From CAWAYR01 sp050250955 (GTDB lineage Bacteria; Acidobacteriota; Vicinamibacteria; Vicinamibacterales; UBA2999): DNA of 64,000 bases. Under the pieces are notes generated by a model. That model made no database searches. It saw only the letters and a list, made by a program, of their open reading frames with translations, and was not told the origin of the DNA. The DNA is taken from assembly GCA_050250955.1 (NCBI GenBank), contig JBFWNR010000001.1, positions 930,001-994,000 on the forward strand, given 5' to 3'. The position numbers and the translations under genes were made by a program. Numbering within the stretch: position 1 is the first letter of the stretch; each line of letters begins with the position of its first letter. Positions 33,515 to 41,442 of this stretch are shown one piece after another.

Positions 33515-34552
33515 ATGGCCGCGCTGGATCGCTATCGCCCCGAGGACCGTCGCGCGCTGGCGCAGCTGTACCGCCGGGTGCTCGGGCCCGACGCCGCCGA
33601 GCGGCTGCAGCTGCGCTGGCAATGGGAGCGGCGCCAGAATCCCGCGGCGCGACACGCCGCGCCGTGGCTGATCCGCGAAGGCACGGCGATCATCGGCGCC
33701 TGCGCAGCCCTGCCGGTGACCGTGTCGCTCGCCGGCCGCGACGTCGGCGGCGTCTGGCTGATCGATCCGGTCGTCGCCGCCGAACGCGACGCCCAGGGCG
33801 TCCACGAGCAGCTGCTGCGCGCCTGGCACCGTGACGCGGACGTCACGCTGGCGGCCGGCGTCTCCGACTCGACCCGCACCGTGCTCGATCGCCTGCGCGT
33901 GCCGGCGGCGATCCCGGTGCCGTGCGTGGTCAAGCCGCTCAGCCGGCGGGCGCTCCGCCAGCCAGGCTGGCCGCAGCCGGTGAATCGGCTGGTGTCGGCG
34001 GTGACGCTGCCGTTCGTGAGGGTGGTGGCCCGCCAGCGGCCGCTGCGCGAGTCGGTGGAGGTGGTAACCCGCCTCGACGCCAGCGCCGACGCCCTGTGGG
34101 CGCGCGCCGCCGCCGGCCTGGCCCTGGCAGTGCGCCGCGACGCCGCCTACGTCAACTGGCGGTTCACGCGGGCGCCCGACGCGCGCTACGCCCTGGCGGT
34201 GCTGCGCCGCAACGGCGAGGTCGCCGGCTACGCGGTCTATCGCCATGCGCACGAACCGCGGGGCCGGGTCACCCATCTGGTCGACTTCCTGGCCGTGCCG
34301 GGCGACGACCGGGCGGTGAAGACCCTGCTGCGGTGGGTGGACCGCGAAGCGCGGGCGGCCGACTCGGACAAGATCCGCTGTCACGTGCTGCACGCCGGCT
34401 TCCGCCGCGTGCTGCGCCGCTCGGGCTATTTCCGCGTGCGGCCGACGGCGTCGCTCTCCGTCCGGGTCAACGACCCGGCGACGAAGCGGGCGTTCTACGA
34501 GTCGGTCGCCGACTGGCACTTCACGATGGGGGACGGTTCGATCGAAAATTGA
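33515..34552 (+). CDS. GNAT-type acyltransferase-like protein
   Basis: The 345-residue product has two halves that each resemble the GNAT fold. The first (~1-110) includes RWQWERRQNP and a beta-hairpin around VGGVWLIDPVV. The second has the RRDAAYVNWRF and GEVAGYAVYR strands and VTHLVDFLAVPGDD, typical of GNAT proteins encoded near exopolysaccharide genes. No signal peptide is evident. Acetyl-CoA-dependent modification of a sugar or peptide is a guess from the family and location. ATG 33515 follows the STN-repeat stop by 41 bp, without a recognisable Shine-Dalgarno. Confidence 0.65.
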   Translation: MAALDRYRPEDRRALAQLYRRVLGPDAAERLQLRWQWERRQNPAARHAAPWLIREGTAIIGACAALPVTVSLAGRDVGGVWLIDPVVAAERDAQGVHEQLLRAWHRDADVTLAAGVSDSTRTVLDRLRVPAAIPVPCVVKPLSRRALRQPGWPQPVNRLVSAVTLPFVRVVARQRPLRESVEVVTRLDASADALWARAAAGLALAVRRDAAYVNWRFTRAPDARYALAVLRRNGEVAGYAVYRHAHEPRGRVTHLVDFLAVPGDDRAVKTLLRWVDREARAADSDKIRCHVLHAGFRRVLRRSGYFRVRPTASLSVRVNDPATKRAFYESVADWHFTMGDGSIEN

Positions 34553-34566
34553 GCGGCAGGAGACCC

Positions 34567-35013
34567 ATGGCGCTCACCGACACCATCACCACCGACATCG
34601 CCGCGGCGATGAAGGCGAAGGACACCGTCCGCCTCACCGCGCTGCGCATGCTCAAGACGGCACTGACCGCGAAGAGCATCGAGAAGGGCCGGGCGCTCGA
34701 CGGCACCGAGGACCTTCAGGTGGTCGCCGCGCTGGTCAAGCAGCGCCGCGACTCGATCGAGCAGTTCACGGCCGCCGGGCGCCACGAACTCGCCGACAAG
34801 GAGCGGGCCGAGATCGCGGTGCTCGAGACCTACCAACCGCCGGCGGCCACCGACGACGCCATCGCCGCCGCCGTCGAGGCGGCCATCACGGCGACCGGCG
34901 CCAGCTCGGCGAAGGACATGGGCAAGGTGATGAAAGCGGTGATGGCGGCGCTGGCCGGACGAACCGTCGACGGCCGGCGCGTGAACGAGCTGGTGCGAGC
35001 CCGCCTCGGCTGA
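34567..35013 (+). CDS. GatB/YqeY-domain protein
   Basis: The 148-residue all-helical protein matches the stand-alone YqeY family, related to the tRNA-binding tail of GatB: TTDIAAAMKAKDTVRLTALR, the RRDSIEQFTAAGRHELADKE block, EIAVLETYQPP and KDMGKVMKAVMAAL with RVNELVRARL at the end. The family is widespread near dnaG/rpoD or amidotransferase genes, and its role is unsettled (tRNA-linked). A good AGGAG (34558-34562) precedes the ATG. It is followed by a strong terminator at 35085-35120. Confidence 0.9.
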   Translation: MALTDTITTDIAAAMKAKDTVRLTALRMLKTALTAKSIEKGRALDGTEDLQVVAALVKQRRDSIEQFTAAGRHELADKERAEIAVLETYQPPAATDDAIAAAVEAAITATGASSAKDMGKVMKAVMAALAGRTVDGRRVNELVRARLG

Positions 35014-35054
35014 CCGCAAACTTTCCAGCGCGTCGCACCGTCTATATCCGCTGA

Positions 35055-35120
35055 AAGGCCTAGTCAGCCTCTCACCATCCTCCTCGGGCTCCCGCTGAAC
35101 GGCCGGAGCCCGATTTTTTT
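35055..35120 (+). ncRNA. Possible ~66-nt small RNA before murJ
   Basis: A TATATC hexamer (35043-35048, with TTTCCA 15 bp upstream) could start a transcript near 35055 that ends at a very strong terminator (35085-35120). Between them the RNA would expose CACCATCCTCCTC, an unpaired anti-Shine-Dalgarno-like stretch. The sequence is also just the 3' end of the yqeY message, so a separate RNA is a hypothesis only. Confidence 0.3.
35085..35120 (+). terminator. Strong intrinsic terminator after yqeY
   Basis: CGGGCTCC (35085-35092) pairs with GGAGCCCG (35105-35112) and is followed by A and seven T residues (35114-35120). This is the best Rho-independent terminator in the window and separates yqeY from murJ. 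Confidence 0.92.
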
Positions 35121-35182
35121 GCTGTCCGATTGCGGACGGTGTGCGAATACGGTCCCGGACCGCGTGCTACGCTTTGCCGTCC

Positions 35183-36835
35183 GTGTCCGAACCGGATCCG
35201 ACCCTGACCAGCCCGTCGGCGGAGCCGTCCGTCGCGGCGCCGGCATCCCGTCACCTCGCCCGTTCGGCCGGCGTCGTCGGCGCCGCCACGATGACCAGCC
35301 GGGTGCTCGGCCTGGTTCGCGAGCAGGTCCTCGCCTACTGGTTCGGCGCCGGCGACGCCATGGACGCGTTCCTGGTGGCGTTCCGCGTTCCCAACCTGGT
35401 GCGTGATCTCTTCGCCGAAGGGGCGATGAGCGCAGCACTGGTCCCGACGTTCAGCCGGGTGCTGGCCACCGAGGGCCGCGACCGGGCGTGGCGGCTCGGC
35501 AATTCGGTGATCAATGCCCTGCTGCTGGTGACCGGCGCGCTGGTGGCGCTGGCCATCCTGTTCGCCGAGCCGATCGTCGGGCTGCTCGCGGCCGGCTTCA
35601 CCGCCGTGCCGGGCAAGTTCGAGCTGACGGTGCTCATGACCCGCATCGTGGCGCCGTTCCTGGCCCTGGTCGCGCTCGCCGCGGCGTGCATGGGCATGCT
35701 CAACTCGCTGAACGTGTTCTTCGTGCCGGCGTTGTCGCCGGCGATGTTCAATGCCGTCTCGATCGCCGCGGTCGTCACCCTGGTGCCGGTCGCCGCGGCC
35801 GCCGGCATCCAGCCGATTCTCGCGGTCGCCGTCGGCGGGCTGGTCGGCGGCCTGGGCCAGGTGCTGCTGCAGTGGCCGGCGCTGCGCGCTCAGGGCTTCC
35901 GCTACCGGCCGACGCTCGACCTCGCCGACCCGGGGCTGAAGCGGGTGCTGATCCTGATGGGTCCGGGCACGGTCGGCCTGGCGGCGACGCAGCTCAACGT
36001 CTTCGTCAATACCGTCGTCGCCACCGGCGAGGGCACCGGCGCGGTGTCCTATCTGGGCTACGCGTTCCGGGTCATGTACCTGCCGATCGGCCTGTTCGGC
36101 GTGTCGATCGCGACGGCGGCGACACCGGCGATGTCGCGTCTCGCCGCGGCCGCCGACACGCCGCGGATGCGGTCGACGCTGGCGGCGGCGATCGCGCTGA
36201 TGCTGACCCTGAACGTCCCGGCCACCCTCGGCCTGGTCGTGCTGGCCGAGCCGATCGTCCGCCTCCTCTTCGAGCGCGGCAGCTTCAGCGCCGCCGACAC
36301 CGTCGCCACGGCGGCGGCGGTCCAGCTCTATGCGCTCGGCCTGGTCGGCTACTCGGTGGTCAAGATCGTGTCGCCGACCTTCTACGCGCTCGGCCGCAGC
36401 CGTACACCGGTGGCGGTCGGCATCGCCGCGGTCCTGCTGAACGCGGTCCTCAGCGTCACGTCGGCGCCGCTGCTCGGCTACCGCGGCCTCGCGCTCAGCG
36501 CCTCGATTGCCGCGCTCGTCAACGCCGGCACGCTGGTGTGGCTGGCGCGCGGGGCACTCGGCGGCCTGCTGCTGCCGCGGGTGGCGGCGACGGCGCTGAA
36601 GATGACCCTTGCCGGCGTGCTGATGGCGGCGGCGGCCCACGTCACCCTCGGCGCCTCGGCGACGATCGTCGACGGCGGCGGCGTGGCGGCGCAGGCGGTC
36701 CGCCTGGCGCTGGCCATCGCCGCCGGCCTGCTGGTGCTCGGGCTCGCCGCGCAGGCCCTGCGTGTTCGCGAGTTCATCGAGGTCCGCGACGGCGTGGTGG
36801 CGCGGCTCCGCCGCCTCGCCGGCCGCCGCGCCTGA
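35183..36835 (+). CDS. murJ: Lipid II flippase MurJ
   Basis: MurJ moves lipid II across the inner membrane. The 550-residue product is a polytopic MVIN/MATE-type protein with 14 expected helices. The opening MTSRVLGLVREQVLAYWFGA and the AFLVAFRVPNLVRDLFAEGA motif with essential Arg/Asp are conserved in MurJ, as is AMSAALVPTFSRVL. GTG 35183 is preceded by an extended -10-like TGC-TACGCT (35168-35173) 9 nt upstream, and the first 25 residues (Ser/Pro-rich) are a disordered tail. MurJ here lies near the dcw operon but on the other strand and behind a terminator. Confidence 0.95.
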   Translation: MSEPDPTLTSPSAEPSVAAPASRHLARSAGVVGAATMTSRVLGLVREQVLAYWFGAGDAMDAFLVAFRVPNLVRDLFAEGAMSAALVPTFSRVLATEGRDRAWRLGNSVINALLLVTGALVALAILFAEPIVGLLAAGFTAVPGKFELTVLMTRIVAPFLALVALAAACMGMLNSLNVFFVPALSPAMFNAVSIAAVVTLVPVAAAAGIQPILAVAVGGLVGGLGQVLLQWPALRAQGFRYRPTLDLADPGLKRVLILMGPGTVGLAATQLNVFVNTVVATGEGTGAVSYLGYAFRVMYLPIGLFGVSIATAATPAMSRLAAAADTPRMRSTLAAAIALMLTLNVPATLGLVVLAEPIVRLLFERGSFSAADTVATAAAVQLYALGLVGYSVVKIVSPTFYALGRSRTPVAVGIAAVLLNAVLSVTSAPLLGYRGLALSASIAALVNAGTLVWLARGALGGLLLPRVAATALKMTLAGVLMAAAAHVTLGASATIVDGGGVAAQAVRLALAIAAGLLVLGLAAQALRVREFIEVRDGVVARLRRLAGRRA

Positions 36836-36845
36836 CGGCCGCGGC

Positions 36846-38117
36846 TCAGCGCGCGTTCAGCAGCGACGCCCAGCCGATCGACCGCGGGGCCGCCGGGCGT
36901 GGCAGCGCCCGCTGCGCCGTCGTCCGCGCCGTGCAGGCGCCGGTGCGCACCACGGCGAGGGCCTCGGCCAGCGAGGCCTCGGCGGCGTCCCCGAGGGCGT
37001 GGTCGATGTCGTCGGCGGCCGGGCAGTCGACGGCCAGGCCGTCGAAGTAGTCCCCCTGGCCGTCGGCGTTCACCATGGCGAAGGCGACCGGTGCCAGGAC
37101 CTTGTCGCAGAACGGCAGCACGTACTGCCCGACCGGCTTCCCGTAGGTGCGATCGCCGACCACGGTCACCGGCACGAACGGGCGCAGACCGTTGATGACC
37201 AGCTCGCTGGCCGATGCCGAAGCCCGCGTGGCGATGACAACCACCCGCGCCAGGTCGAGCGCATGGGCCGGGGCGCCGAACCGCAGGGTCTCGTCGCGGC
37301 GGCGGTTGCGGTCGTTGTGCCGGTACTCGGCAAACACCTGGTTGGCGGTCGGCGTGCCGCCGATGAGGCTGGCCAGGTGCACCGCGACGTCGACCAGGCC
37401 GCCGCCGTTGTAGCGCAGGTCGAGGACCAGTTCGGTGACTCCGGCGTCGGCCAGCGCCGCGAACGCGTCGTCGAGCGCGGCGGTGCTCGGCCGCACGAAG
37501 TTGCGGAAGAACACGTAGCCGACCTTGCGGCCATCGACGTCGAACACGCGCGTCAGCGACACGGTCGGGATCGTCACCGCCCGCTTACGCAGCGTCGCCG
37601 TCCGCGGCGCGCCGTCCCGGGTCGTGAAGTCGATCGCGACTTCGAGGCCCTCGGTGGCCGGACCGAACGCCCGGTCGACGGCGCCGTCGGCGACGAGCAC
37701 GTCGGCGGCGACGCCGCCGATGGCGGTGATGCGGGCGCCGCGGTCGAGACCGGCCTCCCGCGCCGGGCTGTCGTCGAACACCTGCAGCACCCGAAGCGCA
37801 CCGCTCGCCGTCGAGGTCGACAGGCCGAAGCCGATGTACTGGCTCTCGGAATAGAACGCGTCGCTGGCGGCGCGTGACGTGATGTAGCTGAAGGCGGCGT
37901 CGAGCGGGCGGAAGCGCACGGCGTCGAGGTACGCCTCGGGCGAATCGTAGGCGGCAGCGTCCACCGCCGGCAGCTCGCGGTACCAGAGGTAGAGCTCCTC
38001 GAGCGCATCGCGGACGAACAGCGTCTGCCGGGTGGTCGAACAGGACGCGGACTGGGCCGACGCGGCCAGGGGCGTGACCAGCGCGAGGGCCACGGCGGCG
38101 AGAAGCGCGCGGAACAT
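36846..38117 (-). CDS. Secreted S41 (tail-specific/C-terminal processing) protease with PDZ domain
   Basis: The 423-residue product has a signal peptide (ending PLAASAQS), an N-terminal helical bundle (LEELYLWYRELPAVD), a PDZ domain (~GFGLSTS to TAIGG) and the S41 peptidase core. LVLDLRYNGGGLVDVA, the catalytic Ser in ATRASASASELVINGL and the general-base Lys in VGDRTYGKPVGQ are all visible. The family trims C-terminal tails of periplasmic proteins or works in wall maintenance. A TATCAT hexamer lies 10 nt upstream of the ATG (38128-38133). It converges on murJ. Confidence 0.87.
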   Translation of the reverse strand: MFRALLAAVALALVTPLAASAQSASCSTTRQTLFVRDALEELYLWYRELPAVDAAAYDSPEAYLDAVRFRPLDAAFSYITSRAASDAFYSESQYIGFGLSTSTASGALRVLQVFDDSPAREAGLDRGARITAIGGVAADVLVADGAVDRAFGPATEGLEVAIDFTTRDGAPRTATLRKRAVTIPTVSLTRVFDVDGRKVGYVFFRNFVRPSTAALDDAFAALADAGVTELVLDLRYNGGGLVDVAVHLASLIGGTPTANQVFAEYRHNDRNRRRDETLRFGAPAHALDLARVVVIATRASASASELVINGLRPFVPVTVVGDRTYGKPVGQYVLPFCDKVLAPVAFAMVNADGQGDYFDGLAVDCPAADDIDHALGDAAEASLAEALAVVRTGACTARTTAQRALPRPAAPRSIGWASLLNAR

Positions 38118-38226
38118 GGCGGCCTCGATGATACCCGGCCGCAGCCGCGCCGGGCACGGCGCCGACCGCCCCGCGATCGCCCGTCGTGGCTCGCCGCGGC
38201 ACGGCGCGTCCGTGTAAGCTGGGAGG

Positions 38227-38244
38227 ATGAGTGGCGGCCGGTGA
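38227..38244 (+). other. Five-codon upstream ORF overlapping the MFS start
   Basis: ATG at 38227 opens MSGGR and stops at TGA 38242-38244, which overlaps the MFS GTG (38241) as GTGA. A TAAGCT hexamer (38215-38220) ends 6 nt before this ATG. The arrangement could be a leaderless mini-ORF coupled to the transporter, or coincidence. Confidence 0.3.
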
Positions 38245-39464
38245 GCGTGACCGCAGCGGGCACGGTCACCACGCCTCCCGGCACCGCCGCCCGGACGGTG
38301 GCCGGCCTGCCCACCGCCGTGGTGACCCTGGCCTCGACGCACTTCATCGTCGACGCCTACACCAACATCTACGCGCCGCTCCTGCCGCTCTTCATCCCGC
38401 ACCTCGGCCTGTCGCTCACCGCCGTGGGCACCCTGGCCATGTGCTTCCAGTTGGCCTCGTCGGTGTCGCAGCTCGGATTCGGCACGCTGGCCGACCGCTG
38501 GCGCCCGCGGCTGCTGCTCCTCGCCGGACCGCTGCTCTCGGTCGTGGTCCTCAGCTTCGTCGGCTGGGCGTCGTCGGCGGTGACCCTCGGGCTGCTGCTG
38601 GTCGCCGGCGGACTGGGCGGCGCCGCGTTCCATCCGCCGGCAGCGGCAGCGGTGTTCCGCGCCTCCGGGCGGCACAAGGGCTTCGCGATGTCGGTGCACA
38701 TCACCGGCGGGTCGATCGGCATGGCGATGGCGCCGCTGTTCTTCGCGCCGCTCATCGAGCGGCTGGGCCTGCACTGGTCGCCGATCATCGCCGTGCCGGG
38801 CCTGGCCGCGCTGTGGTTCCTGCTGCCGCGGATGCCGGTGGTCGACCGCGCGGCGAGCGGCAGCAGTGGCGGACTGGCGGCGCTCCGGCCCTACGCCCGG
38901 CCGCTGGCACTGCTCTACTTCTCGGTCGTGCTGCGCACGCTGACCTCGGCCGGCTTCGCCACCTTCCTGCCGGTGCTGCTGACCTCGCAGGGGATGACGA
39001 TCGCACAGGCCAGCCTGGCCGCCACCTGCTACCTGCTGGTCTCGGGCATCGGCGGTTTCGCCGGCGGCACGCTGGCCGATCGCTTCGGCCCGCGCCGCGT
39101 CATCCTGGTCTCGCTGGTGTCGGCGGTGCCGTTCATGGTGGCGGCGGCGCTGATGCAGGGCTGGGCCCTGGTGGCGGCGGTGTCGATCGGCGGCCTGCTG
39201 CTGCAGTCGACCCTGCCGGTCAACGTCACCTTCGCGCAGACGCTGGCCCCGGTCGGCGCCGCCACGGTGTCGTCGCTGATGATGGGGTTCGCCTGGGGCG
39301 TCGGCAGCACCATGGTCCCGCTGGTCGGGATGCTCGCCGACACGCTCGGGCTGCCGCGGGCGCTGCTCTGCATCTCGGTGGTGCCGCTCGGCGCCGCGGT
39401 GCTGGCGTCCAGGCTGCCGGAGCGGCACGGCGCGGCGGTGCGAGAGTCGGCGCCGGTTCCCTGA
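38241..39464 (+). CDS. MFS transporter of the fosmidomycin-resistance (Fsr) type
   Basis: The 407-residue product has twelve predicted membrane helices. The first helix pair includes THFIVDAYTNIYAPLLPLFI and QLASSVSQLGFGTLADRWRP, a variant of the MFS signature between helices 2 and 3. The segment GGLGGAAFHPPAAAAVF and later GLADRFGPRRV-type loop (TLADRFGPRRVILV) fit the Fsr branch, which exports drugs such as fosmidomycin. The substrate is not knowable here. The start is the GTG at 38241; another in-frame GTG lies two codons further. A five-codon upstream ORF overlaps it. Confidence 0.85.
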   Translation: MSVTAAGTVTTPPGTAARTVAGLPTAVVTLASTHFIVDAYTNIYAPLLPLFIPHLGLSLTAVGTLAMCFQLASSVSQLGFGTLADRWRPRLLLLAGPLLSVVVLSFVGWASSAVTLGLLLVAGGLGGAAFHPPAAAAVFRASGRHKGFAMSVHITGGSIGMAMAPLFFAPLIERLGLHWSPIIAVPGLAALWFLLPRMPVVDRAASGSSGGLAALRPYARPLALLYFSVVLRTLTSAGFATFLPVLLTSQGMTIAQASLAATCYLLVSGIGGFAGGTLADRFGPRRVILVSLVSAVPFMVAAALMQGWALVAAVSIGGLLLQSTLPVNVTFAQTLAPVGAATVSSLMMGFAWGVGSTMVPLVGMLADTLGLPRALLCISVVPLGAAVLASRLPERHGAAVRESAPVP

Positions 39465-39472
39465 CCGCTGTC

Positions 39473-39478
39473 TATAAT
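39473..39478 (+). promoter_or_regulatory. Perfect -10 TATAAT for the rhomboid gene
   Basis: TATAAT ends 6 nt before the rhomboid ATG (39485), so transcription would start at or within the start codon. It lies in the 20-bp gap after the MFS stop. No matching -35 is visible. Confidence 0.55.
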
Positions 39479-39484
39479 CGGAGC

Positions 39485-40243
39485 ATGTCCCGCTACGGCA
39501 GCGTCGCCTACGCGATGGGCCCGGGTCCGATCAGCCAGGCCGTGAAGCTGCTGGTGGCGGTGAACGTCGTCGCCTTCCTGCTCACGCTGATCGTGCCGCA
39601 GATGATCGGCCGGCTGGGCCTCGTGCCCCGCGACGTGGTCGGGCATCTGGCCATCTGGCAGCCCGTCACCTACATGTTCCTGCACGGCGGCCTCGGCCAC
39701 CTGCTGTTCAACATGCTGGCGTTGTGGATGTTCGGCACCGAGCTCGAGCGCACCTGGGGCACGCGCTTCTTCCTGCGCTACTACATGGTGACCGGCGTCG
39801 GCGCCGCGCTGGTGACGGTGGCCTGGTCGCTCAGTCCCCTGCCCTACGGCGACGGGCTCTACCAGTCGGTCGTCGTCGGCGCCTCGGGGGCGATCTACGG
39901 ACTGCTGCTGGCCTACGGCCTCTATTTCCCCAGCCGGACGATCTACCTCTACTTCCTGTTCCCGATTCCCGCCCGCTACTTCGTGATGCTGGTCGGCGCG
40001 ATCGCCTTCCTGTCCTCGGTCGGCAGTTCGGGGGGCGGCGTCGCCCACGTCGCCCATCTCGGCGGCCTGCTGGTCGGCTATCTCTATCTCAAGAACCGCC
40101 GCCGGCCCCTCGACGAGCTGAAGTACCGCTGGCTGAAGTGGCGCCTGTCCCGGTCGCGATCGCGCTTCGACGTCTACCCGGGCGGCCGCCGCGGCCCCGG
40201 CGGCGACGACTGGACCAAGGAGTGGAAGAAGCACGTCCACTGA
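39485..40243 (+). CDS. Rhomboid-family intramembrane serine protease
   Basis: Rhomboids cleave membrane helices inside the bilayer with a Ser-His dyad. The 252-residue product has six core helices. The hallmark motifs are HGGLGHLLFNMLALWMFG, WGTRFFLRYYMVTG, GASGAIYGLL with Ser134 and HVAHLGGLLVGYL with His191. The C-terminal ~60 residues are hydrophilic and basic (RRRPLDELKYRWLKWRL to the end), so they probably face the cytoplasm. Substrates are unknown. A perfect TATAAT lies 6 nt before the ATG. Confidence 0.9.
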   Translation: MSRYGSVAYAMGPGPISQAVKLLVAVNVVAFLLTLIVPQMIGRLGLVPRDVVGHLAIWQPVTYMFLHGGLGHLLFNMLALWMFGTELERTWGTRFFLRYYMVTGVGAALVTVAWSLSPLPYGDGLYQSVVVGASGAIYGLLLAYGLYFPSRTIYLYFLFPIPARYFVMLVGAIAFLSSVGSSGGGVAHVAHLGGLLVGYLYLKNRRRPLDELKYRWLKWRLSRSRSRFDVYPGGRRGPGGDDWTKEWKKHVH

Positions 40244-40251
40244 GCCCCGCA

Positions 40252-40272
40252 CAGCGGCCAGCGGCCAGCGGC
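40252..40272. repeat. 7-bp tandem repeat, copy C
   Basis: Three perfect CAGCGGC units in a row, followed by CAGGCC, starting 9 nt after the rhomboid stop codon. It is the same family as at 2235, 16297 and 58881. Confidence 0.75.
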
Positions 40273-40312
40273 CAGGCCAAGGCTGAAGGATGAAGGCGAT
40301 CGGGTTCCCGGC

Positions 40313-40696
40313 ATGAGAGCGGCGTTGGCGACCGCGATCGTCGTGGCAGCCACGACGGGCTGCGGGCTGTTCGGACCGAGCGAGAGCTTCGAGGGCGAGT
40401 GGACGGCGTCGGGCGGCAAGTTCTACGTCATCGGGCTGTCGCTACGGCAGAGCGGCGACACCGTCTCGGGGGTGGCCTGTGCAGCGCAGGACGGCGTGGT
40501 CCTCTACCGCAACGCGCCGGTCACCGGCGACTACCCGTCGATCCGCGTCGTCGTCAGCGCCGGTTCCACCGCGCCGTGCTGTGCGCACCTGGCGGGACAG
40601 ACGTTCACGGCCGAGATGGAGAAGCGTGGCGAGATCGTCACGCCCGACGGCATCCGCTTCCGCCGCAGCGTCGACCCCGCCTGTCCGGCCCGGTGA
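40313..40696 (+). CDS. Small lipoprotein, unknown function
   Basis: The 127-residue product has a lipobox in ATTGCGLFG (Cys17), so it is probably a lipoprotein anchored to the inner or outer membrane. The mature part is beta-rich (EGEWTASGGKFYVIGLSLRQ, DTVSGVACAAQDGVVLY) with four cysteines, consistent with a small beta-sandwich or lipocalin-like fold. No catalytic motif is visible. It converges on the cupin gene with an 11-bp gap. Confidence 0.7.
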   Translation: MRAALATAIVVAATTGCGLFGPSESFEGEWTASGGKFYVIGLSLRQSGDTVSGVACAAQDGVVLYRNAPVTGDYPSIRVVVSAGSTAPCCAHLAGQTFTAEMEKRGEIVTPDGIRFRRSVDPACPAR

Positions 40697-40707
40697 CGGG
40701 CGCAGGC

Positions 40708-41100
40708 CTACGACGCCGAGCCCGGGCCGGGCGTCGGGGTGTCGTTGAAATAGCTGTCGGTGCCGTCGAGCCAGTCCTGGCGAATCGGACTGAACAGATC
40801 GATCTCGAAGGTGTCCTCGAGCGCCTCGGCCTGGTGCGGCACCCACGACGGGATGTGCAGCACCTCGCCTTCGCGCACGGTGATCTCCTCGCCGGCGATC
40901 AGGAACTTCAGCGCCCCCTGCAGCACGTAGGTGAGCTGCTCGCTCTCGTGCGAGTGCATCGGCACCACCGCACCGCGCTTGAGGTAGATCTGACCGATCA
41001 TCTCGCGCTCGCCGGTGACGACCTTGCGGGAGATCATCTCGGTGACTTTCTCGAGCGCGATCTCGTCCCAGCGGTGCAGGCGGACGGGGCGGTCGGACAT
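40708..41100 (-). CDS. Cupin-domain protein
   Basis: The 130-residue single-domain cupin has the two metal-binding motifs: GAVVPMHSHESEQLTYVLQG (His-x-His-x3-4-Glu) and GEVLHIPSWVPHQAEALEDT (the later His). Members bind Fe, Mn or Zn and may be isomerases, dioxygenases or sensors; this one has no signal or extra domain, so its role is open. It is transcribed divergently from the E1 gene through an unusual overlapping promoter at 41331-41360, with a predicted leader of about 220 nt. Confidence 0.82.
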   Translation of the reverse strand: MSDRPVRLHRWDEIALEKVTEMISRKVVTGEREMIGQIYLKRGAVVPMHSHESEQLTYVLQGALKFLIAGEEITVREGEVLHIPSWVPHQAEALEDTFEIDLFSPIRQDWLDGTDSYFNDTPTPGPGSAS

Positions 41101-41442
41101 GTGGAGACCTCGCGAGGCTACGCCTGAGATCGGCGACGGTGGACCAGCGGCTGCACCTCGCCAGTCACTGCGTTGTCTGGCCCACGCTTCGCGTCGGCGC
41201 AGACGCCTCGAGAAGCGGGAAGATGTGACTCGTTCGTCATTGAATTCGGACTCTCGAGACGTCTGGCGACAGGCGGTGAAAACCCGCGTGATTCCGGCCG
41301 CAAAGTCCGCGTCGGCGCGCGAGCGGGCGGATTATAGCATCGGCCTGTGGGTGGTATAATTCGACGTTCGGCGCGGGGGGCGTCCCGCGCGGGTGGACGG
41401 CTGATCGAGCGTCCTCGGCCCTTGGTTGGAGACGGCAGCATC
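41101..41442. other. 342-bp intergenic region between cupin and E1 genes
   Basis: The region contains an overlapping divergent promoter (41331-41360) and a GCGCGGG/CCCGCGC hairpin (41371-41390) in the E1 leader. On the minus strand, 41118-41240 is open for 40 codons from an ATG (MTNESHLPASRG), ending 17 nt before the cupin ATG; its composition is not convincing and it may be a leader peptide or noise. I recognise no riboswitch. Confidence 0.5.
41331..41360. promoter_or_regulatory. Overlapping divergent extended -10 promoters (cupin / E1)
   Basis: ATTATA (41331-41336) and TATAAT (41355-41360) form an inverted pair. On the plus strand TGG-TATAAT (41352-41360) and on the minus strand TGC-TATAAT (41339-41331) are both perfect extended -10 elements. 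Each also overlaps the other's weak -35 (TTATAG / TTATAC, 17-bp spacing), so polymerases could not occupy both promoters together. Confidence 0.65.
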
